NCBI GenBank assembly: GCA_963848355.1 | Contig: CAWKDG010000002.1 | Span: 580,829-644,828, forward strand | Length of the DNA: 64,000 nucleotides | DNA from: CAWKDG01 sp963848355 | GTDB taxonomy: Bacteria; Actinomycetota; Acidimicrobiia; Acidimicrobiales; UBA8190 | Reading direction: 5' to 3' | Shown: positions 9,177 to 17,626 of the stretch, one piece after another | Layout: the number at the start of each line of letters is the position of its first letter | Position numbering within the stretch: position 1 is the first letter of the stretch | Notes under the pieces: model-generated | The model's database searches: none | Told to the model about the DNA's origin: nothing | Seen by the model: only the letters and a program-made list of their open reading frames with translations | Translations under genes and position numbers: made by a program

Positions 9177-10382
9177 TCACCGCCCGAGAGCATCACGAGC
9201 CTGATACCACCATCCGGCGACGGGCAGGAGCCACGGCACGTGGGCCGGTGGGGGCACGATGGGCCAGCGGCGCTCGGCGAAGGCGGGCAGCTCCCCGTCG
9301 CCGCACAGCCAGCGCCCGACGGCCCGACCGAAATGGGTGGACAGCGCCACCCCGGTGCCGCAGTACCCCATGGCGTAGACGACACCGGTCTCGGGATGGC
9401 GACCCACATGGGGAAGGCGGTCGAAGGTGAGCCCCACCAGTCCCCCCCAGGCGCGCGCCACCCGCACGCCCGCCAACTGGGGGTGGGTGGCCTGCAGGGC
9501 GCCGTAGAGGCGGTCGCGGGCCTGCTCCACCGTGGTGGGGGCGAACGAGGTCCGTCCTCCGAAGAGGACCCGGGTGCCGTCGGGCGCCAGACGCCAGTAG
9601 TTGAGGAAGTTCTTGGTGTCGAAGAACATGCGCCCCGCGGGGCTGACCGACGCGGCCAGATCGGCAGCGAGCGGCTCGGTGGCGATCATGAAGCTGCCGA
9701 TCCCGAGGATGCGTCGACCGAGCCACGGCACCGGTCGGCGTCGCGTGGTGCCGTCGGTGGCGACGATCACCTCCCCGGCTCGGATCGTCCCCCGCGACGT
9801 CTCGAGGCGGAACCCCGCTCCCTGGCGCTCGATCTTCGTGGCCTCGGCGTGCCCGTGCAGCTCCGCTCCGGCGGAGAGGGCGGCGCGAGCGAGGCCCTCC
9901 ACCAGTTTGGCCGGGTGCACGGAACCGCTGCGCGTGACGCGGAGACCGCCGGCGAACCGGGTGGAGCCGACCTCGGCCCCGAGGTCGTCGGGCCCCACGA
10001 ACCGGGCGTCCTCGCCGATCGAGTCGTAGGCATGCGCCACCGATCGCAGGTGCGCCACGTGCCGGGGATGGTCCGCCAGCTCGAGATGGCCGCTGCGGCG
10101 CCAGTCACAGTCGATGCCCAGCTCGGTGACGAGCGTCTCGACCCCTTCGAAGGCGGCCACCGTGTCGTCCCACATGGCGCGACCCCGGGGCATGGCCAGC
10201 ATGGTGGCCAGATCGTGCTTGCCGCCGGGATGGACCATGCCTCCGTTGCGGGCACTCGCCCCGCGGCCGATGTCATGGCTGTCGACCACGACGACGTGGC
10301 GGTGGTGGCGGGCCAGCTCCCAAGCCGCCGCCAACCCGGTGAAGCCGGCGCCGACCACAGCCACATCGGCGTCGCCCAGCAA
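9177..10382 (-). CDS. FAD-dependent amine oxidase (DAO family, PuuB-like)
   Basis: A Rossmann dinucleotide-binding start (ADVAVVGAGFTGLAAAWELA), RGASARNGGMVHPGG, and the C-terminal HVGRHPETGVVYAMGYCGTG with a second FAD contact mark the DAO/glycine oxidase fold, close to gamma-glutamylputrescine oxidase. It would oxidatively deaminate an amine, giving an aldehyde for the dehydrogenase at 6.3 kb. The first in-frame start codon is TTG at 10382, but conserved family sequence (DYESTPYWWGG, about 25 residues further upstream) is in frame up to about 10472, where GTC stands in place of a start codon. The real N-terminus is therefore probably at 10472, with a base error or an unusual start. Confidence 0.78.
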   Translation of the reverse strand: MLGDADVAVVGAGFTGLAAAWELARHHRHVVVVDSHDIGRGASARNGGMVHPGGKHDLATMLAMPRGRAMWDDTVAAFEGVETLVTELGIDCDWRRSGHLELADHPRHVAHLRSVAHAYDSIGEDARFVGPDDLGAEVGSTRFAGGLRVTRSGSVHPAKLVEGLARAALSAGAELHGHAEATKIERQGAGFRLETSRGTIRAGEVIVATDGTTRRRPVPWLGRRILGIGSFMIATEPLAADLAASVSPAGRMFFDTKNFLNYWRLAPDGTRVLFGGRTSFAPTTVEQARDRLYGALQATHPQLAGVRVARAWGGLVGLTFDRLPHVGRHPETGVVYAMGYCGTGVALSTHFGRAVGRWLCGDGELPAFAERRWPIVPPPAHVPWLLPVAGWWYQARDALGR

Positions 10383-10510
10383 CGGTGTATCCGACGACGG
10401 GGGCGCGTCGACCCCACCCCACCAGTAGGGGGTCGATTCGTAGTCCGAGGTGAGCGGGGCCGTGGTCGTGACCTCAAGGTTCGCACGTCCACGGACGGGC
10501 GGGCACGACG

Positions 10511-11011
10511 ATGACGGCCGACGACCCGGTGGTGCTCGACGAGATCGACCGGCGCATCATCGAGCAGCTGCAGAAGGACGGGCGGAAGCCCTACACGCAG
10601 ATGGCTCCCGCCGTCGGGCTCTCCGAAGCAGCCGTCCGTCAGCGGGTGCAGCGACTCATCGACGGCGGGGTGATGCAGATCGTCGCCGTCACCGATCCTC
10701 GTGTCCTCGGTTTCAGCCGTCAGGCCATGATCGGCCTGAAGGTCGAAGGGGACATGAGACGCGTGGCCGAAGCAGTGGCTGAGCTGCACGAGGTCGAGTA
10801 CGTGGTGCTCACGGCCGGGGCCCTCGACATGCTCGTCGAGGTGGTCGTCGAGGACGACGAGGGCCTCCTCGAACTGCTCAACGACAAGATCCGCAAGATC
10901 CAAGGGGTACAGACGACCGAGACCTACATCTACCTACGGATCCACAAGGAGACGTACCAGTGGGGTGCCGCACCGGCGGCGCGGCCGCCGAAACCGGGGA
11001 CACGCCGCTGA
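10511..11011 (+). CDS. Lrp/AsnC family transcriptional regulator
   Basis: 166 residues. The N-terminal winged helix-turn-helix (LDEIDRRIIEQLQKDGRKPY, MAPAVGLSEAAVRQRVQRL) is followed by the RAM ligand-binding domain (IGLKVEGDMRRVAEAVAELH, VVLTAGALDMLVEVV, VQTTETYIYLRIHKE). It binds DNA as a multimer and senses an amino acid or related amine. It is transcribed divergently from the FAD amine oxidase and closes the GABA/polyamine gene set, so it most likely controls that set. The 39 bp from the probable oxidase start at 10472 would hold both control regions. Confidence 0.85.
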   Translation: MTADDPVVLDEIDRRIIEQLQKDGRKPYTQMAPAVGLSEAAVRQRVQRLIDGGVMQIVAVTDPRVLGFSRQAMIGLKVEGDMRRVAEAVAELHEVEYVVLTAGALDMLVEVVVEDDEGLLELLNDKIRKIQGVQTTETYIYLRIHKETYQWGAAPAARPPKPGTRR

Positions 11012-11029
11012 ACCGAGCCGAGCGGAGGT

Positions 11030-11422
11030 CTACGGCGCAGGCGAGCCGGTAGGACCGAAGCGCGACCCGCCGGGAGCACCGATGGCCGGTGCCAAGGTGG
11101 TCGTGGTGGTGCCGAAGCGCGACCCGCCGGGAGCACCGATGGCCGGTGCCATGGTGGTCGTGGTGGCCGCCACCACGGGGGCGGGGGTGGAGACAGCCTG
11201 CGGAGCGGGGACAGGGGTCGCCGGAAACGTCGTCGCCGGAGCCGTGGGGGTCGGTGTCGTGGTCGCAGCTGTCGTCGCCGCTGTCACCGGTCGGGGGGCC
11301 GGCGGCTTCGACGCGGACGGGGCGTGTGCCGGGGATCGGCTGCCGAGAGCGGCCACGGTTCCCCCGGCACCGCCGAGCACGACGACGACGGCGACGGTGG
11401 CGACCACGATCCTCTTCCTCAT
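11030..11422 (-). CDS. Small exported Pro/Thr/Ala-rich protein with a 19-residue repeat
   Basis: 130 residues: a signal or anchor helix (RKRIVVATVAVVVVLGGAGG) then a low-complexity tail rich in Pro, Thr and Ala with short TTTT runs. The C-terminal part has two copies of a 19-residue unit containing APAIGAPGGSRFG, coded by a 57-bp tandem duplication. No catalytic motif or known domain is seen. It looks like a cell-envelope protein of unknown function. Convergent with the Lrp gene (18 bp apart). A genuine gene is likely but not proven. Confidence 0.5.
   Translation of the reverse strand: MRKRIVVATVAVVVVLGGAGGTVAALGSRSPAHAPSASKPPAPRPVTAATTAATTTPTPTAPATTFPATPVPAPQAVSTPAPVVAATTTTMAPAIGAPGGSRFGTTTTTLAPAIGAPGGSRFGPTGSPAP
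11055..11168. repeat. 57-bp tandem duplication inside the Pro/Thr/Ala-rich gene
   Basis: Two nearly identical copies start at CCGAAGCGCGACCCGCCGGG (11055 and 11112), period 57 bp, in frame, so each adds 19 residues. Only a few bases differ between copies, indicating a recent duplication. Confidence 0.8.
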
Positions 11423-11525
11423 GGAGGCGATGGTATGCCGCGCCTATCAACCCAAGGTCAACGAGGTGGCAACGTGCGCCGGAGTTCAAGTTCGGTGCCC
11501 CCCGTCACAGTCTCGCCACCGTCTG

Positions 11526-11531
11526 TACACT
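11526..11531 (+). promoter_or_regulatory. Candidate -10 box, SnoaL-like gene
   Basis: TACACT lies eight bases before ATG 11540, fitting a leaderless promoter. No Shine-Dalgarno precedes this gene. Confidence 0.4.
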
Positions 11532-11539
11532 CGGCCCAC

Positions 11540-12001
11540 ATGGACCTCGAGGCGATCGAAGCCATCCGACAGCTGAAGTACCGCTACTTCCGGCTGCTCG
11601 ATACCAAGCGCTTCGTCGAGCTCGGTCAGCTGCTGACCGATGACGCCACCACGTCCTACCAGTCCGGTGAGCTCTCGTACCAGGGTCGCGACGCCATCGT
11701 GGCATTTCTCGAGGAGTCGCTCGGCAGCAGCGACATCGTCACCATGCACAACGGACACCACCCCGAGATCGAGCTGACCGGTCCCACCACGGCGACCGGG
11801 GTCTGGTATCTCGAGGACAGGGTGGTGGTCCGGGCCATGGACTTCGAAATCGTCGGGACGCTTCTCTACGACGACCGGTACGTGAAGGTCGACGGGGAGT
11901 GGAAGATCGAGCACACCGGGTACGAGCGCATCTTCGAGGAGCACCGCCGCTTCTCGGACGGACAGCTGCATTCGTTCCACGCTCGGTTCGACGCCACCTG
12001 A
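11540..12001 (+). CDS. SnoaL-like / NTF2-fold protein
   Basis: 153 residues with the usual order of this fold: N-terminal helix (LEAIEAIRQLKYRYFRLLDT) then FVELGQLLTDDATTSYQSG, YQGRDAIVAFLEES, HHPEIELTGPTTATGVWYLE, and a final sheet RYVKVDGEWKIEHTGYERI. Such proteins are polyketide cyclases, dehydratases or isomerases, or simple ligand binders; which cannot be told. ATG 11540 is chosen because conserved sequence begins there and a -10-like box is eight bases upstream; the frame is open upstream but without family sequence. Confidence 0.75.
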   Translation: MDLEAIEAIRQLKYRYFRLLDTKRFVELGQLLTDDATTSYQSGELSYQGRDAIVAFLEESLGSSDIVTMHNGHHPEIELTGPTTATGVWYLEDRVVVRAMDFEIVGTLLYDDRYVKVDGEWKIEHTGYERIFEEHRRFSDGQLHSFHARFDAT

Positions 12002-12028
12002 GCTCACCCCCCGGGTCATACTGGGCAG

Positions 12029-12358
12029 ATGCGGCGGGTGGGGCGAGGTGCCCTGGTGCTCGGAGCGGCAGTGCTCGGTGGCATCACCGCGCTGGTGCTC
12101 ACGCTCTACGTCATTCTCCTCAGCGGCCAAGGCCATATCCTGTTGGGAGCGTGCACAACCTCCGTCAGCACGGCCCCCGGTGTGTCTTATACCAATACGC
12201 AAGTCTGCACCCCGCCCAGTCCCTGGGAATGGCTGTTCCCCTGCGCCGCTGCTGTTGGTGCGACTGGCGGTGGCATCTGGACGTCCCTCTTCCTGCGGCA
12301 CCGGATTCGCCCGCTCGACAGGGCCGCTCCGCCTCTTGCCCCGACGATCTTCCGCTGA
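12029..12358 (+). CDS. Small membrane protein, unknown function
   Basis: 109 residues with two predicted membrane helices (LVLGAAVLGGITALVLTLYV and WEWLFPCAAAVGATGGGIW) separated by a short loop with two cysteines (LLGACTTS, NTQVCTPP). A CATACT box stands six bases before the ATG, consistent with leaderless transcription. No family is recognised. It lies 27 bp after the SnoaL-like gene on the same strand. Confidence 0.55.
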   Translation: MRRVGRGALVLGAAVLGGITALVLTLYVILLSGQGHILLGACTTSVSTAPGVSYTNTQVCTPPSPWEWLFPCAAAVGATGGGIWTSLFLRHRIRPLDRAAPPLAPTIFR

Positions 12359-12532
12359 GGTATGTCTCCATCTGCCCGGTATGACCATTACTCGGTGTGA
12401 CTCACAGCGAAGAGCCTCCCAAGCGGCGATGTGAACGGCCACTCGGGTAGGCGACTTCTCCATCGCCGATGCTCACCTACGTGGTCTCGGAAAGTTTCAC
12501 GGCAAGGACAGTTGGCCTTGCCCTCGGCGTTG

Positions 12533-12538
12533 TATCTT
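12533..12538 (+). promoter_or_regulatory. Candidate -10 box, FAD oxidoreductase gene
   Basis: TATCTT six bases before ATG 12545. The same hexamer at similar spacing precedes padR at 37567. Weak TTGGCC at 12512 could be a -35 but the spacing is short. Confidence 0.4.
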
Positions 12539-12544
12539 CTCACG

Positions 12545-13681
12545 ATGCGTGTTCTTGTCCTGGGTGCAGGGTTCGGTGGCCTGGAGCTCACGACGTCGTT
12601 GTCAGAGCAGTTCGGTGACCGGGCTGACGTCGTGTTGATCGATCAGAGCGAGGACTTCGTCTTCGGTTTCTCGAAACTGGACGTCATGTTCGGCCGGACA
12701 CCGGCGGCGTCCGTCCGCCATCCCTACCGCGACGTGGTCAAGCCCGGGGTGCGCTTCGTCCAGGCGACGGTGACCGCCATTGACCCAGCGGCCAAACGAG
12801 TCGAAACCGATGCCGGTGCGTTCGAAGCCGATGTTCTCGTCGTTGCCCTCGGCGCCGACCTCGATCCGCAGGCGACGCCGGGACTGCTCGAGTGGGGCCA
12901 CGACTTCTACACCGAGGACGCGGCGTTCGCCTTGCGAGAAGTGATCGAGCGCTTCGCCGGTGGACGGGTGGTTGTCGGTGTCATGTCGACACCCTTCAAG
13001 TGTCCTCCTGCTCCGAGCGAGACGGCGCTCCTGATGCACGACTATCTGATGCGGCGCGGGGTGCGGGAGAGCTCGGAGATCTCTCTGGTCATGCCTCTAC
13101 CGGTCCCGATCCCGCCATCCCCGGCGGCGTCCGAAGCGTTGCTCGCGGCCTTTGGTGAGCGGGGAATCGGTTGGTACCCGAACCGGTTGGTGAAGGAGCT
13201 GGCCGAGGGGGTGGCGGTGTTGGCCGACGACACCGAGATGCCCTTCGACCTTTTCCTCGGTGTGCCCGCCCACCACGCGCCTCACGTCGTGGTCGACTCA
13301 GGGATGACGGTCGACGGCTGGATCCCGGTCGACCCGCTGACCTTGGAGACCGCTCATCCGCAGGTGTTCGCGGTGGGCGACGTGACGAGCGTCGGAACGC
13401 CCAAAGCGGGAGTGTTCTCCGAACGCCAGGCCTCCGTCGCCGCCGATCGCATCGCCGCCGTCATCCGGGGTGAACCCGGGTCGGCCGAGTACGACGGGCG
13501 CGGCATGTGCTACCTCGAATTCGGCAACGACGAGGTCGCCCGGGTCAACGTCACGTTCGCCGCCGGGCACGCGCCGTCGGGGACTTACGAGGCACCCTCC
13601 ACCGCTCTGGCCACGGACAAGGGAGAGTTCGGATCCAGCCGCATCCAGCGGTGGTTCGGTCGAGAATGGACGGCCGTGTGA
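12545..13681 (+). CDS. FAD-dependent oxidoreductase, sulfide:quinone/NADH dehydrogenase-like
   Basis: 378 residues. MRVLVLGAGFGGLELTTSL is the FAD dinucleotide fold, VLVVALGADLDPQATPGLLE follows the conserved ATG-type motif, and HPQVFAVGDVTSVGTPKAG is the second FAD-binding signature of the pyridine nucleotide-disulfide class. MSTPFKCPPAPSETALLMHD (about residue 147-166) matches the loop with a cysteine and proline pair typical of sulfide:quinone oxidoreductase-like proteins. It probably passes electrons to quinone or another acceptor. A short YdeI-family gene overlaps its end. Confidence 0.75.
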   Translation: MRVLVLGAGFGGLELTTSLSEQFGDRADVVLIDQSEDFVFGFSKLDVMFGRTPAASVRHPYRDVVKPGVRFVQATVTAIDPAAKRVETDAGAFEADVLVVALGADLDPQATPGLLEWGHDFYTEDAAFALREVIERFAGGRVVVGVMSTPFKCPPAPSETALLMHDYLMRRGVRESSEISLVMPLPVPIPPSPAASEALLAAFGERGIGWYPNRLVKELAEGVAVLADDTEMPFDLFLGVPAHHAPHVVVDSGMTVDGWIPVDPLTLETAHPQVFAVGDVTSVGTPKAGVFSERQASVAADRIAAVIRGEPGSAEYDGRGMCYLEFGNDEVARVNVTFAAGHAPSGTYEAPSTALATDKGEFGSSRIQRWFGREWTAV

Positions 13682-13944
13682 GCAGCCCGCGAGTGCCCGG
13701 CGGGGTGGTGCACAAGCTTCCCGCAGACCTGCGCAAGGCACTGATCGCCAACCCCACGGCATTCACTGCCTGGAAGGACATCACGCCCCTGGCCCGCAAC
13801 GAGTTCATCTGCTGGGTCGAGGATGCCAAGCAGGAGGTAACTCGGAAACGCCGCATTCGCCGGACCCAGGAGGAGCTGGAGGAAGGCCAGCGCCGGCCCT
13901 GCTGCTGGCCAGGGTGCAAGCACCGCGAACGCACCGGCAGTTAG
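13666..13944 (+). CDS. YdeI/OmpD-associated family protein
   Basis: About 92 residues. LPADLRKALIANPTAFTAWK followed by DITPLARNEFICWVEDAKQE and TRKRRIRRTQEELEEGQRRP is the core of the YdeI/OmpD-associated domain, usually C-terminal in larger proteins. Here it stands alone with an unusual tail containing CCWPGCKHR (three cysteines and a histidine, a possible metal site). It overlaps the oxidoreductase by 16 bp from ATG 13666; GTG 13678, overlapping the TGA, is an alternative start. Function unknown. Confidence 0.65.
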   Translation: MDGRVSSPRVPGGVVHKLPADLRKALIANPTAFTAWKDITPLARNEFICWVEDAKQEVTRKRRIRRTQEELEEGQRRPCCWPGCKHRERTGS

Positions 13945-13969
13945 CAGTCAGATAGCAGTCGACAGGACC

Positions 13970-14941
13970 TCAGGGCACGAGCACGACCTTGCCGGCGATC
14001 GAGCGATCGAGGAGGCCCGCCATCACCGTCGCCGCCTCGGCCAGCGGTCGCTCGTGGGGCACGGTGGGGTGGAGACGGCCGTTCTCCACCAGTTCCACCA
14101 GCTCTCCGAGCATCTCCCGGTTGTCTCCCGGGTCCCCCATGGCCCACGCCCCCCAATCGACCCCGATCACGGTGCGGTTGTTGAGCAGGACCTGGTTGAG
14201 CGGAATGGTGGCGATCGGTCCCGAGGCGAAGCCGATGACACAGAAGCGGCCGAACTTCCGCATGGCCCGCAGCGCCGGCTCGCTGTGGCGCCCGCCCACC
14301 GTGTCGATGACGACATCGACGCCGCCGTCGGAGAGCGCCCGGGCCCTCGCCTTCAGGTCCTCACCCTCGTAGGCGATGGTGGCGGCGGCGCCCATGGACC
14401 GAGCCGCCTCCAGCTTCTCGGTGGTGGAGGCCGCCGCGATCACCCGGGCCCCGAGGGCGACGGCCACGTCGACCGCCGCCAGTCCGATGCCACCACCGGC
14501 ACCGAGGACGAGCACCCACTCGCCCTCGTGCATCGAGGTCCGCCGCGTCATCGTGAACCACGCCGTGCTGTAGCTCTGGATGAAGGCCGCCGCCTGACCG
14601 AACCCCAGATCGGAGGGGATGGGCTCGAGCGACGCATCGTGGACGAGCACCTGCTCGGCGAAGGCGCCGAACCCGGTCATGGCCATGACGCGGGCGCCGA
14701 CGCCGACGCGGCTGACGTCGTCACCCACGGCGGACACGACGCCGGCGAGCTCGCCCCCCGGGACGTACGGGGTGGCCGGCTTCATCTGGTAGCGGCCCTG
14801 GCACAACAGGCCGTCGACATAGTTGACCCCCATGGCCCGTACGTCGACCACGACCTGGCCCGGTCCCGGCACGGGGGTGGGACGCTCCTCGATCACGATA
14901 TGGTCGAGGGGACCGAGCTCCCGGCACACGACGGCACGCAC
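13970..14941 (-). CDS. NADPH:quinone oxidoreductase-like, medium-chain dehydrogenase
   Basis: About 323 residues, zinc-independent MDR family: VGARVMAMTGFGAFAEQVLV, the NADPH-binding VLGAGGGIGLAAVDVAVALG, and AFIQSYSTAWFTMTRR as in QorA-type enzymes. It reduces quinones or enoyl substrates with NADPH. GTG at 14941 is preferred over GTG 14953 because it begins with MRAVVCREL, typical of the family, and a TAGTGT box lies eight bases upstream. It is divergent from the phosphatase gene at 15055. Confidence 0.82.
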   Translation of the reverse strand: MRAVVCRELGPLDHIVIEERPTPVPGPGQVVVDVRAMGVNYVDGLLCQGRYQMKPATPYVPGGELAGVVSAVGDDVSRVGVGARVMAMTGFGAFAEQVLVHDASLEPIPSDLGFGQAAAFIQSYSTAWFTMTRRTSMHEGEWVLVLGAGGGIGLAAVDVAVALGARVIAAASTTEKLEAARSMGAAATIAYEGEDLKARARALSDGGVDVVIDTVGGRHSEPALRAMRKFGRFCVIGFASGPIATIPLNQVLLNNRTVIGVDWGAWAMGDPGDNREMLGELVELVENGRLHPTVPHERPLAEAATVMAGLLDRSIAGKVVLVP

Positions 14942-14949
14942 GGTTGGCG

Positions 14950-14955
14950 ACACTA
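14950..14955 (-). promoter_or_regulatory. Candidate -10 box, quinone oxidoreductase gene
   Basis: TAGTGT eight bases before GTG 14941. It supports the shorter start choice. Confidence 0.3.
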
Positions 14956-15041
14956 CGACACGACCCAGGCTGGGGACGAAGGAGGCGGCGCCACCGGCTT
15001 CCGAACACGGACCTCACGCCGCATACCGGGAGGCCAGCGCC

Positions 15042-15047
15042 TACCAT
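15042..15047 (+). promoter_or_regulatory. Candidate -10 box, phosphodiesterase-type phosphatase gene
   Basis: TACCAT seven bases before GTG 15055, again the leaderless arrangement. It helps choose this start. Confidence 0.35.
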
Positions 15048-15054
15048 TCCCGGG

Positions 15055-16647
15055 GTGCCGAGCCCCGAGGTGTCGAGTTCCGAGAGGTCGAGCTCCGAGG
15101 CGTCGAGCCCCGGCGGCACCGGGGCCGGGGACCTGCGCCGGACCGCGGTCGCCGTCCTGATCGACCCCGGCCTCGAGTCCCTCGTCGAGATGGTCCTGGC
15201 CTCGCCCGCTCCCGACGTCTACGAGGCCCGGAGTGTCGACGGCTTCGTTCGCTTCCGTCGCCGGGCCACGGCCGACGGATGGGCCTTCGAGGTCGACGCC
15301 GTCGAGGGTCGCGATCCTCTCGGGGACCAGGACCCCACACGCTTCGCCTCGCTCGACACCGAGCTGGCCGCCCGCTTCCCCGACCGGCGCGCCAACAGTT
15401 ATCCCTACGCCTGGGAGCACGTGGCCCAGATCTTCGATCATCCCTGTGCGCCCGATCTGTGTGTCCTGCACACCGCCTCCCACCACCAGCAGGAGCACCG
15501 CGGCGAGCACGGGTCGCTCGGCGTGGTCCAGGCCCGGGCCCCGTTCATCCTGGCCGGGGCCGGAGTCGAGCGTCTGGGGATGGTCGACCGCCACTGCCGG
15601 TTGATCGACGTGGCCCCGACCGTCCTGGCCCTGCTCGGCATGGAGCCCGGGCCCGGGGTGCGTCCGGGGCCGGCGGGATCCGACGGCACGGGGCGCGCCG
15701 ACGCCTACCTGGCCCGCCAGGACGGCGACGCTCTCGTCGATCTGATCGACCGGTCGGCACCGCCGCCGGACCATGTCGTGGCCGTCCTCTTCGACGGGTG
15801 CAACCCCAACCGCCTCTACGACATGGCGGCGAGCGGCGACGCACCCCACGTGGCCCGCCTGATCGCCGAGGGGACGGCGTTCCGGTACGGGGCCATGGCG
15901 TCATTGCCCACGGTGACGCTGGCCAACCACACGAGTCTCCTCACCGGCTGCCACCCCGGGCACCACGGCGTCCTCCACAACGCCTGGTTCGACCGGTCTC
16001 TCGGGCACCAGGTGGTGACCGAGTCCCCCGCCACCTGGCAGGAGGCCATGCAGTGGCTGGCGACGGGGGTGGAGACGATCCACCTGGCCGTCAAGCGCCG
16101 GCGTCCCCACGCCGTGACGGTGTCGGTGAACGAGCCCGCCGATGTCGGTGCCGACTACTCGACCTTCGAACTGTTCCGTCAGGGAAGGACGGGAGAGCTC
16201 CTCCCCGATCTCTCCGTGCTCCCTCCGTTCACCACCGAACGCTTCGCCGAATCGAGCGAGGACTACCGGTGGGCGACGTTCGCCGATTCGGTGGCCCTAC
16301 GACAGGCCACCGCCATCTGGAGCGGGACACACCTGGGTGTCGACTACCCGACGCCCGTCTTTACCTGGGTGAGCTTCTCGCTCACCGATTCCGCCTTCCA
16401 CGAGGGCGGGCCCCACTCCGAGGTGGCCGCGGCGGCGGTGCGCGACACCGACGCACGATTGGGCGAGCTCATGGCCGCCGTCGAGGCGGCCGGGGTGTTC
16501 GACCGCACCGCCTTCTGTCTGGTGGCGGACCACGGCATGGAGCTGAACGACCCCGAGGTCAACGGCGACTGGGGCGATGCGCTGCGGGCCGCCGGCATCA
16601 CCTTCCGCGACGAGGCCTCGGGCTTCCTCTATCTCGACGTCCCCTAG
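15055..16647 (+). CDS. Alkaline phosphatase superfamily protein (type I phosphodiesterase-like)
   Basis: 530 residues from GTG 15055. VAVLFDGCNPNRLYDMA carries the first metal-binding Asp, SLPTVTLANHTSLLTGCHPG the nucleophilic Thr region, and FCLVADHGMELNDPEVNG the Asp-His metal ligands of the nucleotide pyrophosphatase/phosphodiesterase group. The N-terminal half has a second partial phosphatase-like stretch (LGVVQARAPFILAGAGVE, RLIDVAPTVLALLGMEPG), as if the sulfatase-like core were repeated. It hydrolyses a phosphoester or diester; substrate unknown. No clear signal peptide. The first residues are a Ser-rich run from a short DNA repeat. Confidence 0.78.
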   Translation: MPSPEVSSSERSSSEASSPGGTGAGDLRRTAVAVLIDPGLESLVEMVLASPAPDVYEARSVDGFVRFRRRATADGWAFEVDAVEGRDPLGDQDPTRFASLDTELAARFPDRRANSYPYAWEHVAQIFDHPCAPDLCVLHTASHHQQEHRGEHGSLGVVQARAPFILAGAGVERLGMVDRHCRLIDVAPTVLALLGMEPGPGVRPGPAGSDGTGRADAYLARQDGDALVDLIDRSAPPPDHVVAVLFDGCNPNRLYDMAASGDAPHVARLIAEGTAFRYGAMASLPTVTLANHTSLLTGCHPGHHGVLHNAWFDRSLGHQVVTESPATWQEAMQWLATGVETIHLAVKRRRPHAVTVSVNEPADVGADYSTFELFRQGRTGELLPDLSVLPPFTTERFAESSEDYRWATFADSVALRQATAIWSGTHLGVDYPTPVFTWVSFSLTDSAFHEGGPHSEVAAAAVRDTDARLGELMAAVEAAGVFDRTAFCLVADHGMELNDPEVNGDWGDALRAAGITFRDEASGFLYLDVP

Positions 16648-16697
16648 TCCCGGCCCGCTCGCCGCAGCGGTACCTACCCCGACCCCGGAGGTCTGGC

Positions 16698-17620
16698 ATG
16701 AAGGTCCTACGCACTCCCGACGAGAGGTTCGCCGGTCTTGCCGGCTACGACTTCTCCCCGCACTACGTCGAGGTCCCGTCGGGCGACGGCGACGGACGGC
16801 TCCGGGTCCATTACATCGACGAAGGCCCCGCCGACGGGGCGGAGACGGTGCTGCTGCTCCACGGCGAGCCGTCATGGAGCTACCTGTACCGGAAGATGAT
16901 CCCCCCGCTGACGGCGGCGGGCTTCCGGACCGTCGCCCCCGATCTCGTCGGTTTCGGACGTTCGGACAAGCCGGCGCAGCGGGGGGACTACAGCTACGCC
17001 CGGCATGTGGAGTGGCTCCGTGCCGCGCTGTTCGACGAGCTCGCTCTGTCGGGGGTGACCCTCGTGGGCCAGGACTGGGGCGGTCTGATCGGCCTGAGAC
17101 TGGTGGCCGAGCATCCCGACCGTGTGCGCCGGGTCGTGGCCGCCAACACCGGCCTACCCACGGGCGACATGGACATGGGCGAAGCCTTCCTGGCCTGGCA
17201 ACGCTTCTCCCAGGAGACGCCCGAGCTCCCGGTGGGCCGGATCGTGGCCGGCGGATGCACCTCGTCGCCGTCGGACGACGTGGTCGCCGCCTACGACGCC
17301 CCGTTCCCCGACGAGACCTTCAAGGAGGGCGCCCGCCAATTCCCCGTGCTCGTGCCCACCCGACCCGACGACCCGGCCGCTGACGCCAACCGGCGCGCCT
17401 GGGAGATGCTGAAGACCTTCGACAAGCCGTTCCTCTGCGCCTTCAGCGACGCCGACCCCATCACCGCGGGGCCGACGCCCTGTTCCTCGCCGTCGTACCG
17501 GGGACCCGGGGTCAGAAACACCCCACCATCACCGGTGCCGGCCATTTCCTCCAGGAGGACAGCGGGCCGGCCTTGGCCGACGCCGTCATCGACTTCGTGC
17601 GCCAAAATCCGGTCGACTGA
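16698..17620 (+). CDS. Haloalkane dehalogenase, one frameshift
   Basis: ATG 16698 follows GGAGG. Alpha/beta hydrolase with HGEPSWSYLYRKM (oxyanion-hole region, residues 55-67) and LVGQDWGGLIGLRL, giving nucleophile Asp126 and the halide-binding Trp127. The frame breaks after FSDADPIT near 17465. Adding one C restores RGADALFLAVVPGTRGQ and GAGHFLQEDSGP, which supplies the catalytic His, to TGA 17620, about 307 residues. It would cleave carbon-halogen bonds of haloalkanes hydrolytically. All catalytic residues are present in the restored protein, so an active enzyme is expected. Convergent with the histidine phosphatase gene. Confidence 0.82.
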
Positions 17621-17626
17621 CGCCGG

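Noticed and set aside
15055..15119. Pentapeptide-like repeat (SELD, SSE) around the start of the phosphatase gene
   Set aside because: Too short, with only a few imperfect units; likely a simple-sequence stretch and not a structural repeat.
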